Source: Clostridiales bacterium UBA3277 | GTDB lineage: Bacteria > Bacillota > Clostridia > Oscillospirales > Oscillospiraceae | Length of the DNA: 8,019 bases | Direction of reading: 5' to 3' | NCBI GenBank assembly: GCA_002362145.1 | Contig: DETX01000037.1 | Location: 1-8,019, forward strand | Shown here: piece after piece, positions 1 through 5,703 of the stretch | Layout of the letters: each line of letters opens with the position of its first letter | Numbering within the stretch: the stretch's first letter is position 1 | Translations under genes and position numbers: made by a program | Notes under the pieces: generated by a model | What the model saw: the letters and a program-made list of their open reading frames with translations, nothing else | Databases searched by the model: none | What the model was told of the DNA's origin: nothing

Positions 1-7
1 ATACTAT

Positions 8-40
8 TACCTGATAAAAATATTCAATTTTTATCAGGTA
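8..40. repeat. Perfect 14-bp hairpin (hairpin 1)
   Basis: TACCTGATAAAAAT (8-21) pairs without a mismatch with ATTTTTATCAGGTA (27-40) around a 5-nt loop, ATTCA. No T-run follows on either strand, so it does not look like a simple intrinsic terminator. It abuts the next hairpin with no spacer. Confidence 0.8.
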
Positions 41-62
41 GGCACCGCCATAAGGCGTTGCC
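41..62. repeat. GC-rich hairpin (hairpin 2)
   Basis: GGCA (41-44) pairs with TGCC (59-62) and CGCC (46-49) with GGCG (54-57). There is one C/T mismatch between the two helices and the loop is ATAA. It is the only GC-rich stretch in an otherwise AT-rich block and lies exactly between hairpins 1 and 3. Confidence 0.75.
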
Positions 63-98
63 ATTTCTGTAATTTTCAAAAAGGAAAATTACAGAAAT
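63..98. repeat. Perfect 15-bp hairpin (hairpin 3)
   Basis: ATTTCTGTAATTTTC (63-77) pairs perfectly with GAAAATTACAGAAAT (84-98) around a 6-nt loop, AAAAAG. It starts on the base after hairpin 2 ends. Bases 99-110 after it are the only unpaired linker in the block. Confidence 0.8.
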
Positions 99-110
99 CC
101 GTCTCATTAT

Positions 111-164
111 GATCTTCATATAAAAAACTTCAATTCTGCGAATTAAAGTTTTTTATTGAATATC
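111..164 (-). terminator. Long AT-rich hairpin just after the RND stop codon; possible bidirectional terminator (hairpin 4)
   Basis: Bases 111-130 pair with 146-164 with one mismatch (C114/T161) and one bulged T (119). After a C131/A145 mismatch, AATTC (132-136) pairs with GAATT (140-144) around a TGC loop. The arms carry A6 (122-127) and T6 (149-154), so a stem ending in AAGTT is followed by a short T-run on both strands, as in bidirectional terminators. The hairpin begins five bases past the RND stop codon and is the first possible terminator for that gene. The stem is AT-rich, so it may be weak, and it may instead be one arm of the repeat element at 5-172. Confidence 0.45.
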
Positions 165-168
165 AGTA

Positions 169-3100
169 TTACAGGTCCAGGGGCTTTAAGTCCTCCTCCC
201 GGACGGTGCGCAGGGCCTTCTTGTTGAAGGCGTCATAGATGCAGGGCACCACAAACAGGGTCATCAGGGTGGCATAGGTCAGGCCGCCGATGCACACCAC
301 CGCGATGGGCTGCATGATGGCGGTGCCGCCGGATTTGCGGACGGCCATGTCCGTCAGGCCCAGGATGGTGGTGAAGGTGGTCATGAGGATGGGCCGCATC
401 CGGGTGGTGCCCGCCTCCACAATGGCCTCCCGCCGGTCCCGGCCCTCCCGGCGGAGCTGGTTGATGTAGTCCACCAGCACGATGCCGTTGTTGACGATGA
501 CGCCGGTGAGCATGATAAAGCCGATGAGAGAGATGACGCTGACCTCCATGCCGCACAGCAGCAGCGCCAAAAAGCCGCCGGTGAAGGCCAAGGGGATGGT
601 AAACATGACGATGAAGGGGGACTTGAGGCTCTGGAACTGGGCAACCATCACCAGGTACACCAGCAGGATGCCAAGAACCAGCATGAGGCCCAGCTGCTCC
701 ACGGAATCCATGATGTTTTCGTTTTCGCCGGAGAATTCGAAGCTGACGCCGCTGCCCAGGTCGGCCCCGGAGAGGACCTTTTTCGCCTGGTTTGTCAGCA
801 GGGTCACGTTGTACCCCTCCTCCACCTGGGCGGTGACGGTGAGGTAGCGCCGCTGGCCAATGCGGTTGATGGTGGCAAGGCTCTGGGTTTTTTCCACCGT
901 GGCAAAGTCGGAGAGGGGAATTTCCTCCTCCTCGCCCTCCTGGTTGGTGACGGTGAAGGTATGGCTGCCCAGCTCCCCGCCGGTGAGGACGGAGCCCTCG
1001 GCCTTTTCCAGAATGATGTCCGTGGAGACCCCGTCCAGCTCCAGGGTGGCCATGGCGGTGTCGGCCTTCAGGGCGTCGGCCAGCTCCATGTACACCTGGG
1101 CGACGGTGAGGCCGTGGCCCATGGCGGCGTTCCGGTCCACGGAGATGTGGTAGGCCGGGGCGGCGTTTTCCAGGCCGTCGGAGACCTGGCCCAGGCCCTC
1201 GATGGTGCCCAGCAGCCGGGCAGACTCTCTGGCGGCGTCTTGCAGGGTATCCATGTCCTCGCAGTAGAGCTCCAGGGAGATGCCGGAGCCGGTGAGCATG
1301 CTCATGTCCATCATGGCGGAGGAGGCGGAGACGGTGCAGGGCAGGTCCGCGCAGAGGCCCTCGGCCTGACGGCCCACAGCGGCGCCGCTGGCGTTCTGAT
1401 CGGCCAGGTTTACATAAATCGTAACGTTGTGACTGTCCCCGGAGCCCATCATGGACCCGGAACCCATCATGGCGCCGATGGTGTCGATTCCCTCAATGGT
1501 GGACACCCGGCTAAGAACCTCGTCGGCCAGGTCACAGGCGGTCTGCATGTCCGTATCCTCGGGCATGGTCACCGAGAGGTTTACCGAGGGCATATCCATG
1601 CTGGGCATATAGATGAAGCCTCCGCTGAGGGCGCCCAGGGCCGAGGCAATCAGCAGCACCACAGTCATGAGCAGCACCGGAGCCTTGTGGCCCAGGGTCC
1701 ACCGGACGGCTTTTTCGTAGAGGGGCAGAAGCCGCTTTTCCAGGAAGCCCTCCCGGGAGCGCTGCTGGCCCCCCAGCAGTCCCGAGGCCATGGCGGGGAC
1801 CAGGGTCAGGGAGACGATGAGGCTGGCAAGCAGCGCGTAGGTCATGGTCAGAGCCAGGTCCATAAAGAGCTGCCGGGTGATGCCCTCCACAAAAACGATG
1901 GGCAAAAACACGCACACCGTGGTGAGGGTGGAGGCGATGACGGCCCCGGCCACCTGGCCCGCGCCGGAGACGGCGGCCTGGATGGCGTTGGCCCCCTTGG
2001 CCCGGAGGCGGTAGATATTTTCGATAACCACCACGGAGTTATCCACCAGCATACCCACTGCCACCGCCAGGCCCGACAGGGAGATCATGTTCAGCGTCAC
2101 GCCGGAGAAGTACATGAGCACGATGGCAAAGACCACGCTGATGGGGATGGAGCAGAGGGTGATGAAGGTGGGCCGCAGATCCCGCAGGAAGAGGTAGAGG
2201 ATCAAAATGGCGAACACGGCGCCCAGGGCCAGGCTCTTGAGAATGGCGTTTACGATCAGGTAGATGTAGTCGCCCTGGTTCATGAGGGAGACGAATTTCA
2301 GCCCGGGGTAGCTTTCCTCCAGGGCTTCAAACCGCTGGGAGATGTTGTCGGTTGCCTCGGCGGTGGCGTAGGCGCTCTGCTTTTCGAAGCTGAGCACCAC
2401 CCCGTCCAGGCCGTTCAATTTCGCGTAGGTATCGCCGGAATTGTCGGTGACGGAAATGGTGGCTACATCCTTCAGAGCCACGGGGTCCACCCCGTCCATC
2501 TTCGGGTCAAAGAGGAGCAGCTCCTCCAGGCTTTTCAGATCCGTGATCTCATCGCCCACGGAGACCATGTAGTTGATGCCGTCCTGCTTGGCGTAGCCGG
2601 CGGGCATGGAGAAATTCTGGGCGGAGAGGATTTTCGTCACCATGTCCATGGTGAGAATGCCGTTCAGGTCCGCCTGCTTCAGGGCGTCCTCCCGGCCCTC
2701 CTCGATGGAGTCCAGGCCCCCCTCGATCTGGGTCATGGCCTGGTCCAGGGAAGCGCTGCCCACGGCGATTTCCGCCTGGACGGAGCCCATCTTCGTCAGC
2801 ATGGAGGCGGCCTGGCCAAGGGACTGGGTCAGCTTGGCAACCTCTTCATCGGCCCAGCCCAGATCCGCCTCGGCGTCCGCCAGGGCGCCCGGCAGGTCGT
2901 CCCGGTCGGTGCCCAGGGCAGCAAGACCCTCGTCGATGGCCCCCTGGCCCTGCTCCAGAGCGGCGGCCTGGCCCTCCAGCTGGGCGATGCGGTTCAAAAG
3001 CTCCTCATCCAGGTCTTCCATCTCCCCGGCCTGGGCATAGAGCAGCTCCAGCTGGGCGTTTACGCTGTCCAGACCGCTCTGGGTGTCGGCCAGCCGGAGG

Positions 3101-3903
3101 GACAGGGCGCTCAGGGCCTCATACCGGGCCCGGATGGTGGCCTGCTGGCGGATCATTTCCGTAAGGTCCCCCTGGGCGCCGGACAGGTCCATGCCGCCGG
3201 AGAGCTTACTTTTGGCGGAATTGAGCTTGCTTTTGGCGCTCTGGACCTCCTGCTTCTTGTCCAGGAGCTCCTGGGCCGCGTCGTCCAGCTGGCCGTTGAC
3301 AGCGTCGGCAATCCGCGCGTTGACGGCGTCGATTTTTTTCTGGTCCAGAATCACGTGGACCTGCTGCTCCACCATGCCGGTGGCGGAGACCCGGGCCACC
3401 CCGGGGATGCCTTCCAGCTTGTTGAGAATGGTCTCGTTCAGAAAATCCGTCAGGGCGATGGTGTCCATGCCCTCCATGGACACGGCGGCCACCTCCACGG
3501 GAAGCATGGAGGGGTTGATCTTGAGCACGTAGGGGCTGCCCACGGTGTCCTCCCAGGCAGAGGAGAGGGCGGTGATCTTCTGCTGGATGTCCACGCCGAT
3601 GGTGTCCATGTTCACCGATTCCTCAAACTCCAGCATGACGGTGCTGACGTTTTCGCCGGAGGAGGAGGACACCTCCTTGATGTGCTCCAGGGTGGACATG
3701 GCCTGCTCCAAGGGCCGGGTGATCTCCCGCTCCACCTTTTCCGGGGAGGCGCCGGGATAGGAGGTGACAACCACCACATAGGGGAAATCCATGTTGGGCA
3801 ACAGGTCCGGGGTCATTTTCACGAAGGCCACCACACCCAGCACCAGTACGGCCACCACGGCAACGAGAACGGTCAGCGGTTTCTTGACGGAAAATTTCGG
3901 CAT
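169..3903 (-). CDS. RND-superfamily efflux transporter (AcrB/SwrC-like, HAE1 type) with a large coiled-coil insertion
   Basis: A 1244-residue inner-membrane exporter, probably driven by the proton gradient; the substrate is unknown. TM1 is at about 10-30, TM2-6 at about 548-710, TM7 at about 742-765 and TM8-12 at about 1068-1220, with two large extracellular porter regions, as in the RND fold. TM4 carries GMLVDNSVVVIEN (D621, N622) and TM10 carries GVIVNNGIVLVDY (N1138, N1139). Usual AcrB-type pumps have about 1030-1050 residues; the excess is mostly residues about 193-412, a helical, Glu/Gln/Ala/Leu-rich coiled-coil insertion in the first porter region. Two Met-rich patches lie at 811-822 and 861-871. 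The ATG is supported by AGGA seven bases upstream and by the typical N-terminus KFSVKKPLTVLVAV. The gene has its own promoter. No membrane-fusion adaptor gene is adjacent in the window. Family assignment is sure; substrate is not. Confidence 0.95.
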   Translation of the reverse strand: MPKFSVKKPLTVLVAVVAVLVLGVVAFVKMTPDLLPNMDFPYVVVVTSYPGASPEKVEREITRPLEQAMSTLEHIKEVSSSSGENVSTVMLEFEESVNMDTIGVDIQQKITALSSAWEDTVGSPYVLKINPSMLPVEVAAVSMEGMDTIALTDFLNETILNKLEGIPGVARVSATGMVEQQVHVILDQKKIDAVNARIADAVNGQLDDAAQELLDKKQEVQSAKSKLNSAKSKLSGGMDLSGAQGDLTEMIRQQATIRARYEALSALSLRLADTQSGLDSVNAQLELLYAQAGEMEDLDEELLNRIAQLEGQAAALEQGQGAIDEGLAALGTDRDDLPGALADAEADLGWADEEVAKLTQSLGQAASMLTKMGSVQAEIAVGSASLDQAMTQIEGGLDSIEEGREDALKQADLNGILTMDMVTKILSAQNFSMPAGYAKQDGINYMVSVGDEITDLKSLEELLLFDPKMDGVDPVALKDVATISVTDNSGDTYAKLNGLDGVVLSFEKQSAYATAEATDNISQRFEALEESYPGLKFVSLMNQGDYIYLIVNAILKSLALGAVFAILILYLFLRDLRPTFITLCSIPISVVFAIVLMYFSGVTLNMISLSGLAVAVGMLVDNSVVVIENIYRLRAKGANAIQAAVSGAGQVAGAVIASTLTTVCVFLPIVFVEGITRQLFMDLALTMTYALLASLIVSLTLVPAMASGLLGGQQRSREGFLEKRLLPLYEKAVRWTLGHKAPVLLMTVVLLIASALGALSGGFIYMPSMDMPSVNLSVTMPEDTDMQTACDLADEVLSRVSTIEGIDTIGAMMGSGSMMGSGDSHNVTIYVNLADQNASGAAVGRQAEGLCADLPCTVSASSAMMDMSMLTGSGISLELYCEDMDTLQDAARESARLLGTIEGLGQVSDGLENAAPAYHISVDRNAAMGHGLTVAQVYMELADALKADTAMATLELDGVSTDIILEKAEGSVLTGGELGSHTFTVTNQEGEEEEIPLSDFATVEKTQSLATINRIGQRRYLTVTAQVEEGYNVTLLTNQAKKVLSGADLGSGVSFEFSGENENIMDSVEQLGLMLVLGILLVYLVMVAQFQSLKSPFIVMFTIPLAFTGGFLALLLCGMEVSVISLIGFIMLTGVIVNNGIVLVDYINQLRREGRDRREAIVEAGTTRMRPILMTTFTTILGLTDMAVRKSGGTAIMQPIAVVCIGGLTYATLMTLFVVPCIYDAFNKKALRTVREEDLKPLDL

Positions 3904-3910
3904 AAGAGCA

Positions 3911-3914
3911 TCCT
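3911..3914 (-). promoter_or_regulatory. Ribosome binding site of the RND gene
   Basis: AGGA on the minus strand, seven bases before the ATG at 3901-3903. It supports that start over later in-frame Met codons, which would cut into TM1. Confidence 0.65.
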
Positions 3915-3924
3915 GACTTTCTGA

Positions 3925-3946
3925 ATCTTAAAATATTCTTAAAGAT
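3925..3946. promoter_or_regulatory. Imperfect dyad over the RND promoter; possible operator
   Basis: A 22-bp segment beginning ATCTT and ending AAGAT is symmetric at 8 of 11 base pairs. It overlaps the -10 box and the expected start site of the RND promoter, where a repressor would sit. It is AT-rich, so some symmetry is expected by chance. No regulator gene is in the window. Confidence 0.25.
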
Positions 3947-3970
3947 ACCACGTTTGCCGGACTGAATCAA
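3942..3970 (-). promoter_or_regulatory. Probable sigma-A-type promoter of the RND gene
   Basis: On the minus strand TTGATT (3965-3970, -35) is followed after exactly 17 bp by TATCTT (3942-3947, -10). Each box matches the consensus at four of six positions. The predicted start near 3935 gives a leader of about 32 nt containing the ribosome binding site. It lies downstream of the deaminase terminator, so the exporter appears to be its own transcription unit. Confidence 0.5.
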
Positions 3971-3993
3971 CGTCCCAGATGTGAATCTTTTGT

Positions 3994-4040
3994 AAAAAGT
4001 GAAGAAAACGCCCGACACCCCAGGAACGGGGTCGGGCGTT
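3994..4040 (-). terminator. Intrinsic terminator after the dCMP deaminase gene
   Basis: AACGCCCGAC (4007-4016) pairs perfectly with GTCGGGCGTT (4031-4040). After a bulged A, CCC (4018-4020) pairs with GGG (4028-4030). On the minus strand the stem is followed by TTCTTCACTTTTT, an interrupted T-tract. On the plus strand the stem is followed by GCGGGGG, so it should work only in the minus direction. It ends the fucosyltransferase-deaminase unit about 100 bp past the deaminase stop codon. Confidence 0.8.
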
Positions 4041-4056
4041 GCGGGGGAAAAAGTTA

Positions 4057-4122
4057 TCAAAGGGGCTTTTTTGAGGCGGTTCCCGGGATGCCGTATTGCC
4101 GGAATGCTTCCCCGGTTTCCAT
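4057..4122 (-). CDS. Doubtful 21-codon reading frame between the deaminase stop and its terminator
   Basis: An ATG-to-TGA frame on the minus strand encodes METGEAFRQYGIPGTASKKP plus a final Leu. A weak AGGGA lies about four bases upstream. It begins 20 bp past the deaminase stop codon and ends before the terminator stem, so it would be on the same mRNA. It has no recognised motif, no membrane segment and no cysteine pattern. Chance frames of this length are common in GC-rich DNA, so this is more likely plain 3' untranslated sequence. Confidence 0.12.
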   Translation of the reverse strand: METGEAFRQYGIPGTASKKPL

Positions 4123-4142
4123 AAAATCCCTGCCCGGGGCGG

Positions 4143-4637
4143 TTACCGGCGCTCCTCCTCGGGGACAAAGTCCAATGTGATGGACTTTAAGCTGGTGCGA
4201 AGCTGGGTGTACTTGACCCCGGCGGAGTCCATCATCCGCTTGGAGGCCAGGGTGGCCATGGAGTCGGCGTACTTGTCGGAGAGGTAGTAGACCTCCTTCA
4301 CGCCGCTCTGGATGATGGCCTTGGCGCACTCGTTGCAGGGAAACAGGGCCACATACAGCTTGCTGCCCCGCAGGTCCCGGCCGTTGGCGTTTAAGACAGC
4401 GTTGAGCTCCGCGTGGACCACGTAGGGGTACTTGGTCTGCTCCCCCTCCCGCTCCCAGGGGTACTCGTCGTCGGAGCAGCCCTTGGGCATTCCGTTGTAG
4501 CCGGTGGAGATGATGATGTTGTCCTGGGAGACGATGCAGGCCCCCACCTGGGTGTTGGGGTCCTTGCTGCGGCGGGCAGCCAGCATGGCGATGCCCATGA
4601 AGTACTCGTCCCAGCTGATGTAATTCTGACGTTTCAC
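4143..4637 (-). CDS. Deoxycytidylate (dCMP) deaminase, ComEB/DCTD-like
   Basis: A 164-residue cytosolic zinc enzyme predicted to convert dCMP to dUMP and ammonia, supplying dUMP for thymidylate synthesis. The zinc site is complete: H75-A-E77, with E77 as proton shuttle, and P100-C101-N-E-C104. The stretches GYNGMPKGCSDD (about 46-57) and TKYPYVVHAELNA (68-80) are hallmarks of dCMP deaminases and distinguish it from cytidine deaminase and tRNA adenosine deaminase. Length is close to that of the family (about 150-190). The start is a GTG, supported by AAGGAG nine bases upstream; translation from it gives MKRQNYISWDEYFM, the usual beginning. It lies 27 bp after the fucosyltransferase gene with no promoter or terminator between, so the two are probably cotranscribed. 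The B. subtilis relative is named comEB; no competence genes are next to it here. Confidence 0.95.
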   Translation of the reverse strand: MKRQNYISWDEYFMGIAMLAARRSKDPNTQVGACIVSQDNIIISTGYNGMPKGCSDDEYPWEREGEQTKYPYVVHAELNAVLNANGRDLRGSKLYVALFPCNECAKAIIQSGVKEVYYLSDKYADSMATLASKRMMDSAGVKYTQLRTSLKSITLDFVPEEERR

Positions 4638-4646
4638 GTTCGTCGT

Positions 4647-4652
4647 CTCCTT
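4647..4652 (-). promoter_or_regulatory. Ribosome binding site that fixes the GTG start of the dCMP deaminase
   Basis: AAGGAG on the minus strand, nine bases before the GTG at 4635-4637. It is the clearest Shine-Dalgarno sequence in the window. It falls in the 27-bp gap after the fucosyltransferase gene, so the deaminase has its own initiation signal within the shared mRNA. Confidence 0.8.
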
Positions 4653-4664
4653 TTTTGATTTTCT

Positions 4665-5675
4665 CTATTTCATTCGTTTCTTCAGGCGCTGCTTGAGAAG
4701 ATAGCCCCTGGGCGGCTCGATGGCGCTGGCCAGGAAGTCGTTATGCTGCTGGGGATAGTACGCCCGGTAGCGGCGGTAGGCCTGGTCATAGGGCTGCTCA
4801 AAGATGTGCAGGATAAATTTTTCCAGCGACTCGTCCAGTCGGCGGGGGTAATCCGGGTCCACCAGAATGGGCTGGCGGAGCATTTGCAGATACTTTTCGT
4901 CGTCCTGGTCCAGCTCCTTGACCTTCTCCACTAGATCGTCCAGGGAGGGGTAATCCGCCGCGTTGAGAAAGGCGTCATGGTTAAAGATGTCCGTAATATT
5001 CCCGCTGCCCATATAGATGGGAATGGTGTCGGAGAAAAAGGCATCGGTGATCTTTTCCGTAATAAAGCCGTAGTGGGCGGTGCTTTCAAAGCAGATGGTA
5101 AACTTGCACTGGCGCTGAAAGTCGGTTTTACTCTCATTGCGCCAATCCACGGCCTCCCCGCCGGACATGTTGTTTAGGAAGGTGCCCGGGGATTCCACCC
5201 GCTTATAGGCGCTGAGCTTCTCAAAAATCTGGCTTCGGGTGTGGTTTTCGGAATCGTGGCTGGTGATGAGGTTGGCGAAATATTTTTTCTCCCGGAGAAT
5301 GTCCCGGGAGTAGTTCCGGTCCTTCTGGGTCAGGGGGTGCCAGTGGACGCCGGGAATGGAGCAGCCCGGCAGATAGAAGCTCCGGTCCCCCAGGGAAAGG
5401 GGATACCGGCAGATGGCGTAGTCCATCAGGTTCAGGTCGGGGATGTAATTCTCACCGCACTCAAAGATGCGAATTTGGGGGTAGTTACAGTATTCAAAGA
5501 GGCCTCCCCCTCCGCTGGCGGCGCCGAATATGTCGCAGATGATATAGTCGGGGTTCTCGGAAAGCTGAACGTCATAGCCGTTTTTCATCAGCCAGTAGCA
5601 GATTGTGTTGTCCTCGGGCTTTAGATTCTGCCATTTGCCCACAAACTTGATTTTTACCGTTTTCGTGATGGACAC
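4665..5675 (-). CDS. Glycosyltransferase family 10 (alpha-1,3/1,4-fucosyltransferase-like)
   Basis: A 336-residue protein expected to transfer fucose from GDP-fucose to a GlcNAc or glucose unit of a surface or exported glycan. The C-terminal half has the GT10 signature KFTICFESTAHYGFITEK (191-208) followed by DTIPIYMGSGNI (216-227). The N-terminal half has FECGENYIP (71-79), whose Glu75 matches the proposed catalytic base in the H. pylori enzyme. E207-K208 match its nucleotide-sugar-binding pair. Unusual points are F204 where YxTEK is common and FEST instead of FENS. No signal peptide or membrane segment is seen. The basic tail LLKQRLKKRMK could bind membrane. The start is a GTG with no proper ribosome binding site (only G residues precede it); an in-frame stop lies just upstream and the next Met is residue 30. 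No glycan cluster surrounds it. Acceptor is unknown. Confidence 0.85.
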   Translation of the reverse strand: MSITKTVKIKFVGKWQNLKPEDNTICYWLMKNGYDVQLSENPDYIICDIFGAASGGGGLFEYCNYPQIRIFECGENYIPDLNLMDYAICRYPLSLGDRSFYLPGCSIPGVHWHPLTQKDRNYSRDILREKKYFANLITSHDSENHTRSQIFEKLSAYKRVESPGTFLNNMSGGEAVDWRNESKTDFQRQCKFTICFESTAHYGFITEKITDAFFSDTIPIYMGSGNITDIFNHDAFLNAADYPSLDDLVEKVKELDQDDEKYLQMLRQPILVDPDYPRRLDESLEKFILHIFEQPYDQAYRRYRAYYPQQHNDFLASAIEPPRGYLLKQRLKKRMK

Positions 5676-5684
5676 CCCCGTACT

Positions 5685-5699
5685 TTGTGAAATTCACAA
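5685..5699. promoter_or_regulatory. Perfect 15-bp dyad at the fucosyltransferase start site; candidate operator
   Basis: TTGTGAA-A-TTCACAA is symmetric at all seven pairs around a central base. It begins about five bases past the -10 box and covers roughly +1 to +13 of the predicted transcript, a typical repressor position. The regulator is unknown and none is encoded in the window. Confidence 0.45.
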
Positions 5700-5703
5700 T
5701 TTT

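Larger units (their letters stand above)
5..172. repeat. AT-rich multi-hairpin element flanked by 6-bp direct repeats (MITE-like candidate)
   Basis: Seen: TATTAC occurs at 5-10 and again at 167-172. Immediately inside these copies the block starts CTGATA (11-16) and ends TATCAG (161-166), an exact 6-bp inverted terminal repeat. The enclosed 156 bp are almost entirely four hairpins and hold no credible reading frame. Bases 1-168 contain only 48 G or C, against clearly more than half in every gene of the window. Inference: a small non-autonomous mobile repeat that duplicated TATTAC on insertion, landing on the stop codon end of the RND gene (the TAA lies inside the right copy). Alternatives are a structured non-coding RNA or a plain cluster of terminators. 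The left flank is only four bases long in this window, so the left boundary is poorly tested. Confidence 0.4.

Noticed and set aside
1..110. tRNA or riboswitch in the hairpin block
   Set aside because: The consecutive stems are too long and too AT-rich for tRNA arms, there is no TTC loop or acceptor stem, and the block lies downstream rather than upstream of the visible gene. No known riboswitch core was recognised.
1..168. CRISPR array or integron attC site
   Set aside because: The hairpins differ from one another in sequence and there are no repeated units with spacers. No GTTRRRY core of an attC site is present.
2668..3327. A second gene or fusion inside the RND frame
   Set aside because: The extra segment is continuous in frame, has codon use like its surroundings and no initiation signal, and both sides align with adjoining parts of the same porter subdomain. 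It is an insertion, not a separate gene.
961..3924. A 987-codon open frame on the plus strand, antisense to the RND gene
   Set aside because: It runs opposite a gene with clear RND motifs. Its product is rich in Gly, His, Gln and Val with no domain, as expected when GC-rich codons are read on the other strand.
5685..5699. Rex (redox repressor) or CRP site at the fucosyltransferase promoter
   Set aside because: The half-sites look similar, but Rex sites separate TTGTGAA and TTCACAA by about four bases and CRP sites separate TGTGA and TCACA by six. Here the centre is a single base, so the dyad is kept as an operator of unknown factor.
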